From assembly GCA_964498605.1 (NCBI GenBank), contig CAZCHK010000017.1, positions 1 through 44,430 on the forward strand: a DNA stretch of 44,430 bases, given 5' to 3'. Origin of the DNA: JBGQAS01 sp964498605. Lineage in GTDB: Bacteria; Chloroflexota; Anaerolineae; Anaerolineales; Anaerolineaceae. Positions 5,889 to 13,916 of this stretch are shown piece by piece; within the stretch, counting starts at the first letter, position 1; each line of letters begins with the position of its first letter. The translations under genes were made by a program, and so were the position numbers. The notes under the pieces were generated by a model. It was given only the letters and a program-made list of their open reading frames with translations. It had not been told where the DNA came from and did not search any database.

Positions 5889-6899
5889 ATGGACTGGAAA
5901 ACAAGATTGAAGGCCGATCCGTTTCCTTGGCTGCTGGAGGGGAGCGATCCCGCCGCAAGCTACGTAACCATGCGGGACCTTCAAGATATTACCGCGGACG
6001 ATGCAGAGATTTCCCTGGCCAGAAAAAAAGCGCATGCTGAAGGGCGCATTGCCCAGATTCTGGATCACATGCACCCTGATGGTTTTTGGGAGAAACCAGG
6101 AGGAGGGTATGGTCCCAAATACCGCTCAGGGGTGTGGTCGTTGATCTTCTTGTCGCAGCTGGGAGCCGATATCCATGCTGATCAGCGCCTGGAAACAGCA
6201 TGCAGCTATTATGTCGATCACGCGTTCTCTTCCACAGGGGGGATATCTTACAATGGAGCCCCGGGTGGGACAATCGACTGCCTGCAGGGGAACATGCTGA
6301 CAGCACTGCTCGACCTGGGTTACGATGATCCCCGCATCGATAGGGCTTTCGAGTGGATGGCACGTACGGTTACCGGTGAAGGACTGGCTTCCAAGGAAAA
6401 TAAAAAAGAAGAATTGCGTTATTACGCGTATCAATGTGGGCCTGAATTCCGCTGTGGTGCCAACTATGGACTCCCGTGCGCCTGGGGAGCTGTCAAAGTA
6501 ATGCTGGCTTTCAGCAGGCTGCCGCGATCGCGCAGAACCCCGCTCATCGAGAGAGCCATTGTGCGCGGTATTGATTTTCTGCTGAACACGGATCCTGTCA
6601 CGGCTGAATATCCTGTAGGGGATGGGAAACCGCCCAGCCAGAACTGGTGGAAATTCGGTTTCCCTGTTTTCTATATCACCGATATTCTGCAGATCTGTGA
6701 AGCCTTGACCAGGTTGGGTTACGGCACCGACAGGCGCCTGGCAAATGCCATCGATCTGGTTGTGCGTAAGCAGAACGGTTCCGGACAGTGGCTGACGGAA
6801 TACGATTACCAGGGCAAGACCTGGGTCTCTTTTGGAAGGAAGAAAACGCCGGATAAATGGGTGACGATCCGCGCCTTGCGGGTTCTTAAAGCGATTTAA
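5889..6899 (+). CDS. Hypothetical protein with prenyltransferase/squalene-cyclase-like alpha-toroid fold
   Basis: This 336-residue soluble protein has repeated motifs of the kind xxDGFWExxGG (about 56-66) and QNGSGQWLTEYDYQGKTWVS (about 293-312). It also has several Gly/Trp-rich turns spaced as in terpene-cyclase or prenyltransferase alpha/alpha toroids. No DxDD cyclase motif or farnesyltransferase zinc triad is evident, so the activity is unknown. The start at 5889 is chosen for the cggaggg site 5 nt upstream. It stands alone between the osmC operon and the convergent dnaK operon. A role in the dnaK operon is not implied. Confidence 0.6.
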   Translation: MDWKTRLKADPFPWLLEGSDPAASYVTMRDLQDITADDAEISLARKKAHAEGRIAQILDHMHPDGFWEKPGGGYGPKYRSGVWSLIFLSQLGADIHADQRLETACSYYVDHAFSSTGGISYNGAPGGTIDCLQGNMLTALLDLGYDDPRIDRAFEWMARTVTGEGLASKENKKEELRYYAYQCGPEFRCGANYGLPCAWGAVKVMLAFSRLPRSRRTPLIERAIVRGIDFLLNTDPVTAEYPVGDGKPPSQNWWKFGFPVFYITDILQICEALTRLGYGTDRRLANAIDLVVRKQNGSGQWLTEYDYQGKTWVSFGRKKTPDKWVTIRALRVLKAI

Positions 6900-6916
6900 G
6901 CTGGAACGGGGGAATG

Positions 6917-6951
6917 AAAAACCAGGCGCATGATGTGCAGCACCTGGTTTA
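6917..6951 (-). terminator. Terminator of the dnaK operon
   Basis: On the - strand, AACCAGGTGC pairs with GCGCCTGGTT around a short loop, followed by a T run (TTTTTC). It lies just beyond the prmA stop and between the two convergent transcripts. One internal mismatch makes it moderate. Confidence 0.6.
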
Positions 6952-6952
6952 C

Positions 6953-7873
6953 CTATTTGAGCTTTTGAAAAATGGGCGAGGCCCAATCCGCGCTGGATCT
7001 TGTACCCAGATGACGAAACCCTGATTTTTGCGCGGCCTGAATCACGCTTTCCTCCTGGCGGTCCAGAATGCCGGCAAGGATGAGCGTACCTCTGCTGGAG
7101 ACAAGGTCACCCAGACCCTCAGTGAACAGGCGGATGATGATCGGCGCAAGGATGTTCGCAACCACGATCGGCGCGCTCTGAATAGAGAACTTGAACTCGT
7201 TGATCTCACGCACCGAACCCAACCCGATCTCGATCTTTTCCTGCACGCCGTTGGCTCTGGCATTGCTTTCCGTGTTCTTGATGGCAGGGCTTTCGATATC
7301 AACGCCCAGTACTTTTTCAGCGCCTAGTTTGATGGCAGCAATGGACAGGATGCCCGAACCGCAGCCAACATCAATGACCGTCTCTCCACCTTGAACAACC
7401 TCTTCCAGATGCTCAAGGCACAGCTGGGTGGAGGGGTGGGTGCCTGTGCCGAAAGCCATGCCGGGATCGATCTTGATCTTGATGCGTTCGCTATCCGGCG
7501 TATCCATCCAGACCGGTTCGATCATGAGGCGTCTGCCAATGGAAAGCGGCATGTAATGTTCCTTCCACGCAGCCATCCAGTCCTGGTTTTCAATGATCCT
7601 GTATGTTGGCTGCGGAACAGGTCGAATCTGACCCAGATGCCACAAGCCCTCTTCGATTCGTTGTTTTTTATCGTCGGTATGCGCGTCCAGGAACAAATAC
7701 CCAAACACACGCACAGGGCCGGCGGGCGTTCCCACCTCAGCGTCATCGGCTTGCCTGACGCCGCTTTCGATCACGACACCATCCAGAACGAAGCGGTCCA
7801 GCACTTCCGCCACGGCTTCCGCCAGTTCACCATCGACGATCAGGGAAATTTCCAGCCAGTTTGCCTCAGCCAC
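6953..7873 (-). CDS. prmA: Ribosomal protein L11 methyltransferase
   Basis: The protein is 306 residues from the GTG at 7873. It has a substrate-recognition N-terminal domain (WLEISLIVDGELAEAVAEVL, from about residue 6) and a class I SAM methyltransferase domain with VIDVGCGSGILSIAAIKLG and the catalytic-site motif VANILAPII. PrmA methylates L11. The open frame runs further upstream, but that part overlaps dnaJ and gives no family-like sequence. The GTG overlaps the dnaJ stop by 8 nt with AGAGGT upstream, indicating translational coupling. A dnaJ-prmA pair is common in bacteria. Confidence 0.92.
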   Translation of the reverse strand: MAEANWLEISLIVDGELAEAVAEVLDRFVLDGVVIESGVRQADDAEVGTPAGPVRVFGYLFLDAHTDDKKQRIEEGLWHLGQIRPVPQPTYRIIENQDWMAAWKEHYMPLSIGRRLMIEPVWMDTPDSERIKIKIDPGMAFGTGTHPSTQLCLEHLEEVVQGGETVIDVGCGSGILSIAAIKLGAEKVLGVDIESPAIKNTESNARANGVQEKIEIGLGSVREINEFKFSIQSAPIVVANILAPIIIRLFTEGLGDLVSSRGTLILAGILDRQEESVIQAAQKSGFRHLGTRSSADWASPIFQKLK

Positions 7874-8999
7874 CCAGTACCTCTTTAAAGAAATCGAACA
7901 GGCTTCTTTCCTGTGGTTTAACTTCGGTTCCCATGGTGGCAGCCAGCTGCTGGAACAGTTTCTTCTGCTCAGCCGTAAGGCGGGAGGGGATCTCCACGTT
8001 GACAATGACCAGTTGATCTCCCCTGCCGCTGGCGCGCACGTGCGGAATGCCTTTGCCGCGCAGGGTGAACACCTTGCCGGGCTGCGTGCCGGAGGGTATG
8101 TTGAGCTTTTCCTGTCCATCCACGGTCGGGACCTTCACGTCAGCGCCCAGTACCGCCTGGGCGATGTTGATGTTCAGGTTGAGGAGCACATCGTCTTCGC
8201 GACGTTTGAAGAACTTATGTGAACGAATTTTGACTTCAATGAAAAGATTGCCATTCGGACCGCCGTTCAAACCCGGCTGGCCTTCACCTGCCAGCCTGAT
8301 TTGCATGCCGTTGTCGATACCGGCGGGGACGTGCACAGTGCGTTTGACCGTCTTGCGTTCCAAACCCTGGCCGCGGCAGGTGTGACAGGGTGTCGTGATC
8401 ACCTGGCCGGTACCATTGCAGGCAGAACATGTGCTCACCTGCACCATGGAGCCAAGAAACGTGTTGCGGACCTGGCGCACTTCACCGCGGCCGCCGCAGG
8501 ACTGGCAGGTTGTTTTTGTGGTCCCTGGTTCTGTGCCCTCTCCCTTGCAGGTGGCACATTTCTCGTCGCGGATAAACTCGACTTCCTTGTCCACCCCGTT
8601 GACGACCTCCTCAAAGTTGAGCGTGACGGTCGCTGAAAGATCCGCGCCGCGTCGCGGGGCATTGGGCCTGGAACGGCTTCCACCGAAACCGCCGAAACCG
8701 CCGAATCCGCTGAAAATGCCCTCAAGGATGTCGGAGAAATCCATTGACTGCCAATCCGGAACCCCACCCATGCGGTCCACGCCAGCGTGACCCCATCGAT
8801 CGTAAGCCGCGCGTTTTTCCGCATCAGAGAGAACAGCGTAGGCTTCGTTGATCTCCTTGAATTTTGATTCAGCGTCGGCTTCCTTGTTCACATCCGGATG
8901 GAATTTGCGGGCCAGGGTGCGAAAAGCGCTTTTCAGATCTTCAGAGCTGGCGTTTTTTTGCACACCCAATACTTCGTAGTAGTCTCTTTTGGCTGGCAT
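7866..8999 (-). CDS. dnaJ: Chaperone protein DnaJ
   Basis: This 377-residue type I Hsp40 starts with a J domain (DYYEVLGVQKNASSEDLKSA) containing the HPD motif at about residues 34-36. A Gly/Phe-rich linker follows (GFGGFGGFGG, about 95-105). A zinc-binding domain has four CxxCxGxG-type repeats (CATCKGEG, CQSCGGRG, CSACNGTG, CHTCRGQG), then the C-terminal substrate-binding domains. It stimulates DnaK ATPase and hands over unfolded clients. The 89-nt gap to dnaK contains what looks like a separate promoter. Confidence 0.98.
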   Translation of the reverse strand: MPAKRDYYEVLGVQKNASSEDLKSAFRTLARKFHPDVNKEADAESKFKEINEAYAVLSDAEKRAAYDRWGHAGVDRMGGVPDWQSMDFSDILEGIFSGFGGFGGFGGSRSRPNAPRRGADLSATVTLNFEEVVNGVDKEVEFIRDEKCATCKGEGTEPGTTKTTCQSCGGRGEVRQVRNTFLGSMVQVSTCSACNGTGQVITTPCHTCRGQGLERKTVKRTVHVPAGIDNGMQIRLAGEGQPGLNGGPNGNLFIEVKIRSHKFFKRREDDVLLNLNINIAQAVLGADVKVPTVDGQEKLNIPSGTQPGKVFTLRGKGIPHVRASGRGDQLVIVNVEIPSRLTAEQKKLFQQLAATMGTEVKPQERSLFDFFKEVLGG

Positions 9000-9034
9000 A
9001 TAAATTTTTCACTCGCTGACTTAAGAATGCGCAA

Positions 9035-9076
9035 TGGCGCGAGGGGCAATTGTACACCTTCGCGCCACTACGTCAA
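9035..9076 (-). promoter_or_regulatory. Internal promoter before dnaJ with flanking inverted repeat
   Basis: On the - strand the -35 box is TTGACG (9071-9076), the spacer is 16 nt and the -10 box is TACAAT (9049-9054). An inverted repeat TGGCGCGA (9035-9042) and TCGCGCCA (9060-9067) brackets the -10 box with perfect 8-bp arms. It could be an operator, or, if the repeat is transcribed from dnaK, an intercistronic hairpin that lowers read-through. It is not a CIRCE element. Confidence 0.65.
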
Positions 9077-9088
9077 TAGACTGAATGG

Positions 9089-11014
9089 TTACACGTTTTT
9101 AAATTCTCCATCCACCACATCTTCACCGGAAGATGGATTTTCGCCTCCACCGCCGGGCTGACTTTCCGCGGGGGGTTGATCGCTGCCTGGCATGCCGCCG
9201 GCAGCCCCGTCGGGCTGCTGGTACGCGCTTCCGCCCAACTTCTGCAGGGATTCTGCCAGCTTGTCGATGGCTTTTTGGATGCTCGCGGTATCCTCTCCCT
9301 CTTTCGCAGTCTTCAGGGCTGTCAGATCCTCATCCACAACCTTTTTAATATCTTCAGGAGCCTTCTCTCCAAGATCACGCATGGTTTTTTCAGCCTGATA
9401 GACGATCGTGTCGGCGGTATTGCGCACTTCGATCAGTTCTTTGCGTTTTTTATCCTCTTCGGAGTGTACTTCGGCTTCTTTGCGCATACGCTCAACCTCA
9501 TCTTTGCTCAATCCAGAAGAAGCGGTGATGGTGATGTGCTGACTGCGGCTGGTGGCTTTGTCCGTGGCTTTCACTTCCAAAATACCGTTGGCGTCAATAT
9601 CAAAGGAGACTTCGATCTGCGGAACACCGCGGGGAGCCGGGGGAATACCATCGAGGATGAAGCGTCCGAGAGTTTTATTGTCCGCTGCCATCGGGCGTTC
9701 GCCCTGCAACACGTGAATTTCGACCTGCGTCTGGGAATCCCCGGCAGTGGAAAAGATCTGCGATTTGTTCACCGGGATGGTCGTGTTGCGCTCGATGAGC
9801 GGGGTAGCCACGCCACCCAGGGTTTCCACTGACAGAGTCAACGGGGTGACATCGAGAAGCAGAATATCCTTCACGTCGTGGCTGAGCACGCCTGCCTGAA
9901 TGGCGGCACCAATCGCGACGACCTCGTCCGGGTTCACGCCTTTATGAGGTTCCTTGCCGAATTCCTTCTTGACCGCTTCATTCACGGCAGGCATGCGGGT
10001 CATGCCGCCGACCATGACCACCTCGTTGATATCCGAGGTCTTGAGTCCCGCATCCGACAGCGCGCGCCGGACAGGATCAAGGCTTTTGTCGATCAGGTCC
10101 TGGGTGAGCTGTTCCAATTTGGAGCGGGTCAGTGTCATCACCAGATGCTTGGGGCCAGCCGCGTCCGCTGTGATGTACGGCAGGTTGATCTCAGTTTGCT
10201 GAACGCTGGAAAGCTCGATCTTGGCTTTTTCGGCGGCTTCGCGTAAGCGCTGCAAGGCCTGGCGGTCATTTTTCAGATCGATACCCGAGGACTTTTTGAA
10301 TTCGTTCACCAGATGGTCCATCACGCGGATGTCAAAGTCGTCGCCACCCAGGAAGGTGTCTCCACTGGTAGATTTTACCTGGAACACGCCATCACCCACA
10401 TCGAGGATGGAAATATCGAACGTTCCACCGCCCAGGTCGTACACCGCGATGACCTCGTCTTTTTTCTTGTCCAGGCCGTATGCCAGGGAGGAAGCGGTCG
10501 GCTCGTTGATGATGCGCAGCACTTCCAGACCGGCAATTTTCCCGGCGTCCTTGGTTGCGTTGCGCTGGGCGTCGTTGAAATACGCCGGAACAGTGATGAC
10601 TGCCTGGGTGACGGTTTCACCCAGATACGCTTCTGCGTCCGCTTTCAGCTTACCCAGGATCATGGCGCTGATTTCAGGAGGAGAGTATTCCTTGCCGTCC
10701 ATCATCACGCGCACATCGCCATTGCTGGCTTTGGTGACCTTGTAGGGTACGCGGCTGATCGTGCGTTGAACTTCAGGGTCGTCGAATTTACGACCCATGA
10801 AGCGTTTGATGGAAAAGACGGTGTTTTCAGGATTAACGATCGCCTGATTCCTTGCGGCGCGCCCCACGATGCGTTCGTGGTTCTTGTTCACTGCAACAAC
10901 AGAGGGCAGCAGCCGCTCGCCTTCTGCAGTGGGGATAACCATCGGCTCACCGCCGCTGATGACCGCGACGACCGAGTTGGTGGTTCCCAGATCAATACCT
11001 ATGATTTTTCCCAT
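9089..11014 (-). CDS. dnaK: Chaperone protein DnaK (Hsp70)
   Basis: This 641-residue Hsp70 starts GKIIGIDLGTTNSVVAV, with the phosphate loop at about residues 6-14. Other landmarks are AVITVPAYFNDAQRNATKDA (about 140-159), AVYDLGGGTFDISILD (about 191-206) and the interdomain linker region DILLLDVTPLTLSVETLGG (about 385-403). A Gly/Pro-rich tail ends in DGEFKNV. The length and Gram-positive-type features match the family. It is the third gene of the hrcA operon, 10 nt after grpE, with a ribosome binding site (GGAGTG) upstream. Confidence 0.99.
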   Translation of the reverse strand: MGKIIGIDLGTTNSVVAVISGGEPMVIPTAEGERLLPSVVAVNKNHERIVGRAARNQAIVNPENTVFSIKRFMGRKFDDPEVQRTISRVPYKVTKASNGDVRVMMDGKEYSPPEISAMILGKLKADAEAYLGETVTQAVITVPAYFNDAQRNATKDAGKIAGLEVLRIINEPTASSLAYGLDKKKDEVIAVYDLGGGTFDISILDVGDGVFQVKSTSGDTFLGGDDFDIRVMDHLVNEFKKSSGIDLKNDRQALQRLREAAEKAKIELSSVQQTEINLPYITADAAGPKHLVMTLTRSKLEQLTQDLIDKSLDPVRRALSDAGLKTSDINEVVMVGGMTRMPAVNEAVKKEFGKEPHKGVNPDEVVAIGAAIQAGVLSHDVKDILLLDVTPLTLSVETLGGVATPLIERNTTIPVNKSQIFSTAGDSQTQVEIHVLQGERPMAADNKTLGRFILDGIPPAPRGVPQIEVSFDIDANGILEVKATDKATSRSQHITITASSGLSKDEVERMRKEAEVHSEEDKKRKELIEVRNTADTIVYQAEKTMRDLGEKAPEDIKKVVDEDLTALKTAKEGEDTASIQKAIDKLAESLQKLGGSAYQQPDGAAGGMPGSDQPPAESQPGGGGENPSSGEDVVDGEFKNV

Positions 11015-11023
11015 TTTTCACTC

Positions 11024-11623
11024 CTATTTTGCGACTCTTACCAGCGCCGGTCTTAAGATCCGGTCGCCGATGGAATAACCTTGTTGTACTACTTCGATAA
11101 TCTGACCCTCTTTGTGGTCAGGGCTTTCCTCATGTGTTACTGCCTCATGGCGGTGCGGGTCGAACTCCTCGTTTTCTGCTGGTATGCGCTGCACGCCTTC
11201 CTTTTCGAGAATGTCCATCAGCTTTCGATAGATGAGTTCGACGCCTTCAGCCCAGCTGGCGCTTTCACCCTCAGTCGGTTTGGCTTTTAAAGCCCTTTCT
11301 ATGTCATCGACAATGATCAGGTAGCGCTTGATGATCTCGCCGGTCAGGTTCTGTTTGAGATCTGATTGCTCGCGCTCGATGCGTTTGCGGTAATTGGAGA
11401 AATCCGCCCTCTCCCGCTGCCATCCATCCATGTACTCCTTTGCGTTCGACTTGAGCTCATCGATCTCTTTCAGCTGATCCGCGTAATCCTTCAAAGGAAC
11501 GGTCACTGTCTTCAAGTCATCTACATTGTTTTCAGCTTCAGGCTGCTCTGCACGAGTCTGCGGAATGGCAGATTCTTCAGCTTTTTGAACGGGTGTTTTG
11601 GAATGTTTTTTTCGCTCCGTCAT
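11024..11623 (-). CDS. grpE: Nucleotide exchange factor GrpE
   Basis: The protein is 199 residues from the ATG at 11623. A charged disordered N-terminus (about 1-50) leads into a long coiled coil (about 50-105, with DGWQRERADFSNYRKRIERE), followed by the beta-domain with ILEKEGVQRIPAENEEFDPH and GYSIGDRILRPALVRVAK. It releases ADP from DnaK. The start at 11623 is preferred over a GTG at 11638 because AAGGAAG lies before it. The gene begins 12 nt after hrcA ends. Confidence 0.97.
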   Translation of the reverse strand: MTERKKHSKTPVQKAEESAIPQTRAEQPEAENNVDDLKTVTVPLKDYADQLKEIDELKSNAKEYMDGWQRERADFSNYRKRIEREQSDLKQNLTGEIIKRYLIIVDDIERALKAKPTEGESASWAEGVELIYRKLMDILEKEGVQRIPAENEEFDPHRHEAVTHEESPDHKEGQIIEVVQQGYSIGDRILRPALVRVAK

Positions 11624-11634
11624 TTCGCTTCCTT

Positions 11635-12690
11635 TCACTTCATGATTTCACTGACATCATCCACCAGGTTGTTGGTCACCAGGTCACTTAAAAGAACCGA
11701 GATAAAGCGGACGATTGAGATCGACCTGGCGTACGACATGCGCAGTGGACCCATCACGCCCAGCATACCGGTGGAAATACCCGGGCTGCCGTAACGCGCC
11801 AACACGATCGAACACTGCCGCAGCTCATCACGGGTACCTTCGCCACCGATCAGCACCTGCACGCCACCCAGCGCGTTATGCGGGATCGTGCGGGATAGAA
11901 GATCTTCCAGCATGGGCCGCTCTTCCAGGATTTGCAGCGCGCGGCGGGCGTCTTCATTGCCGGAGAATTCAGGTTCGGCGAGCACATTGCTCAACCCATC
12001 CAGGTATACCTCCCCGCCGATCAGCAGGTTGGAACGCTCCATTTCGTCCGCGATCCAGCCTGTGATTTCCAGTTCCTGACCGCCCATTTCTGCGCACATT
12101 GTCCGCACAGCTTGAGCGTCCTTATCGAGAAGACGATTGGTCAGGTTCAGGGCCAGCTTGGACAAAATTTCCTGCGGCACCGGGTCGTTGAGGGTCAGCA
12201 GCTGCTGATGAATCTCGCCGCCCTGCATCACCAGCACCATGAGCACCTGTCTGCCGCGCGTAGAGATGAGCTCGACATGTTTTAACCGGGCATGCGCCGG
12301 GTGAGGAGCGGTAACCAGTGAGGCCACCTTGGAATGCTGGGCCAGCACGGAAGCTGCCAGGTGCATCCATTGATCGACATCGCTGCGCATCTGGTAGAAC
12401 TGATGGCTGATCAGGCTGCGGGTGTTCTCAGGCACGTGTGTGTCTTGAATCAGCTGACTGACAAAGTAGCGATATCCATCCTCGGTCGGGATGCGCCCGG
12501 CTGAAGTGTGCGGCTGGCGCACAAGGCCCATTTCGGTCAGCGCGTAAAGCTCATTGCGAACGGTTGCGGAGCTCATATCCAGGTTGAAGCGATCCACCAG
12601 GGCTTGCGAAGGTACGGGTTGGGCTGTCCGGGTATGCTCGTGGATGATGAGTGATAATAACAGGCGCTGCCGTTCTGATAAAGCTTCCAT
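11635..12690 (-). CDS. hrcA: Heat-inducible transcription repressor HrcA
   Basis: This 351-residue repressor starts with a winged helix (SERQRLLLSLIIHEHTRTAQ then PVPSQALVDRF, about 4-35), continues into a GAF-like middle domain and ends with IRLVRFISVL-like sequence. HrcA binds CIRCE and blocks hrcA-grpE-dnaK-dnaJ when GroEL keeps it folded. A perfect CIRCE lies 13 nt upstream of the start. GGAG is 4 nt before the ATG. It is the first gene of the operon, the class I heat-shock layout. Confidence 0.97.
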   Translation of the reverse strand: MEALSERQRLLLSLIIHEHTRTAQPVPSQALVDRFNLDMSSATVRNELYALTEMGLVRQPHTSAGRIPTEDGYRYFVSQLIQDTHVPENTRSLISHQFYQMRSDVDQWMHLAASVLAQHSKVASLVTAPHPAHARLKHVELISTRGRQVLMVLVMQGGEIHQQLLTLNDPVPQEILSKLALNLTNRLLDKDAQAVRTMCAEMGGQELEITGWIADEMERSNLLIGGEVYLDGLSNVLAEPEFSGNEDARRALQILEERPMLEDLLSRTIPHNALGGVQVLIGGEGTRDELRQCSIVLARYGSPGISTGMLGVMGPLRMSYARSISIVRFISVLLSDLVTNNLVDDVSEIMK

Positions 12691-12702
12691 TTTTCTCCAA
12701 AT

Positions 12703-12729
12703 TTAGCACTCTCAATCTGAGAGTGCTAA
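12703..12729. promoter_or_regulatory. CIRCE element (HrcA operator)
   Basis: TTAGCACTC, a 9-nt spacer and GAGTGCTAA form the exact 9-9-9 consensus inverted repeat. It lies between the hrcA promoter and the hrcA start, so it is in the 5' leader as in other class I heat-shock operons. Confidence 0.98.
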
Positions 12730-12742
12730 ATTTCTGCCTATA

Positions 12743-12771
12743 ATGATAATATGGAAGCAAATGAGCGTCAA
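12743..12771 (-). promoter_or_regulatory. Promoter of the hrcA-grpE-dnaK operon
   Basis: On the - strand the -35 box is TTGACG (12766-12771), the spacer is 17 nt and the -10 box is TATCAT (12743-12748). This is a housekeeping-type promoter placed so that transcription starts just upstream of CIRCE. Confidence 0.8.
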
Positions 12772-12851
12772 GAAGGGTTGAGCAATTCTGATAAAAGTTT
12801 TATATATGCACAATCGATAATGATGCAAGCAGCTCTTTCATTATAATGTTA

Positions 12852-13913
12852 CTAAATAAGCCTGCTATCCGGCATGAGGACCCTGGTCACGTTTTGGGGG
12901 ATGGCTGACAGGAGCGTATGCGGGATGCGCAGGCGTTGGCCTGAACGATTCCAGCGCGCCAGCGCGGATAGCAGGATCGAGTATAGATACTGTTTGCGGC
13001 TGAGATTCCTGGACTTGCAGCATGCTTCGAACCAGAGATCGGGGATCATTGGCTGTCCATTGATCTCCAGGACATAGAACTGATCATCACCCTGGACCAG
13101 ATCACAACGGGCGTAGTCCCGTACATTAGCTGCCCGGAATGCCCTACCGGCCAGGTCGGCAACTTTCCTGTACAACGCGGTATTCTTCACAGGAGTTGCC
13201 AGGGTTCTGTGCTGATCCTTATCCTCCGTGGTGATGGGTTTGTGCACGGAAGGGTCTTTGAACTGAACGCGAGCTGGAAGGATCAGAGCATTTGGCGGTG
13301 TGCCAATGAGCGCCACCGTGAATTCCTTGAATTGATCACTGAAACCCATGTATTGCTCAACGATGACTTCGTTAAATATGTCCAAACTTGAATTGATTTT
13401 CTGCCGCAGTTCTGCCGCGCCGCTGCAAACCGAACGTTTGCTGATCCCGGCCGAGTTTCCCTCGCTGTCCGGCTTCACGATATACGGGTAGTGGTTCAAC
13501 TTTCCGAGCTTTGTGGTCAAGGAGATCGATTTCGAACGCCGGTTGACCGTAAAAAATTCCGGTGTGGGTACCTGTGCGTCTATGAACGCTTCCTTCAATG
13601 AGCTTTTAGACCGGCACAGCCGCAGACTTGCAGAGGCGGATCCAACATAGGGTATCCGCGCGGCATCCAGCAAGTCGTGGACATTGCGAGTCGTCCCCGC
13701 GTGATCGGGAATCTCGTCTGATATGCTCAGGACAAATGTTACTTTCCCCCCATGGACCAGATCGATGATCTCGCTGGCTTTCCTGACCTGTGTGGTCCTG
13801 TTCTTGATCCCTGCGCGTGATAGATCATCCCCGATGATCTTCAGCCTCTTTTTTTGTCCAGCCAGGTACTCTTCATCCCCCGCGGGTACAAACAATAAAT
13901 CAACAATCATCAT
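12852..13913 (-). CDS. ATP-grasp ligase, D-alanine--D-alanine ligase-like
   Basis: This 353-residue protein has the Ddl layout: an N-terminal Rossmann-like domain ending RIPYVGSASASLRL (about 87-100), a central ATP-grasp domain with YIVKPDSEGNSAGISK (about 143-158), and a metal site with RCDLVQGDDQFYVLEINGQP (about 268-287). The last motif corresponds to Ddl E-x-N-x-x-P-G but has Met in place of Gly. Such enzymes join a carboxylate to an amine using ATP. It is the last gene of the lacI-B12 mutase-octopine DH unit, beginning 3 nt after the upstream stop. It is probably not the peptidoglycan Ddl; the substrate is unknown. Confidence 0.78.
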   Translation of the reverse strand: MMIVDLLFVPAGDEEYLAGQKKRLKIIGDDLSRAGIKNRTTQVRKASEIIDLVHGGKVTFVLSISDEIPDHAGTTRNVHDLLDAARIPYVGSASASLRLCRSKSSLKEAFIDAQVPTPEFFTVNRRSKSISLTTKLGKLNHYPYIVKPDSEGNSAGISKRSVCSGAAELRQKINSSLDIFNEVIVEQYMGFSDQFKEFTVALIGTPPNALILPARVQFKDPSVHKPITTEDKDQHRTLATPVKNTALYRKVADLAGRAFRAANVRDYARCDLVQGDDQFYVLEINGQPMIPDLWFEACCKSRNLSRKQYLYSILLSALARWNRSGQRLRIPHTLLSAIPQNVTRVLMPDSRLI

Positions 13914-13916
13914 GAT

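Noticed and set aside
6126..6986. Long - strand open frame opposite the alpha-toroid gene (286 aa)
   Set aside because: The + strand frame has a ribosome binding site and repeated motifs, while this one has neither and crosses the terminator.
7874..8119. Long N-terminal extension of PrmA overlapping dnaJ
   Set aside because: The extra residues are an out-of-frame reading of dnaJ and do not resemble the family; the GTG at 7873 with AGAGGT fits.
9176..9832. Long open frame opposite dnaK (218 aa)
   Set aside because: It is antisense to a conserved gene, has no binding site or recognisable domain and arises from codon bias.
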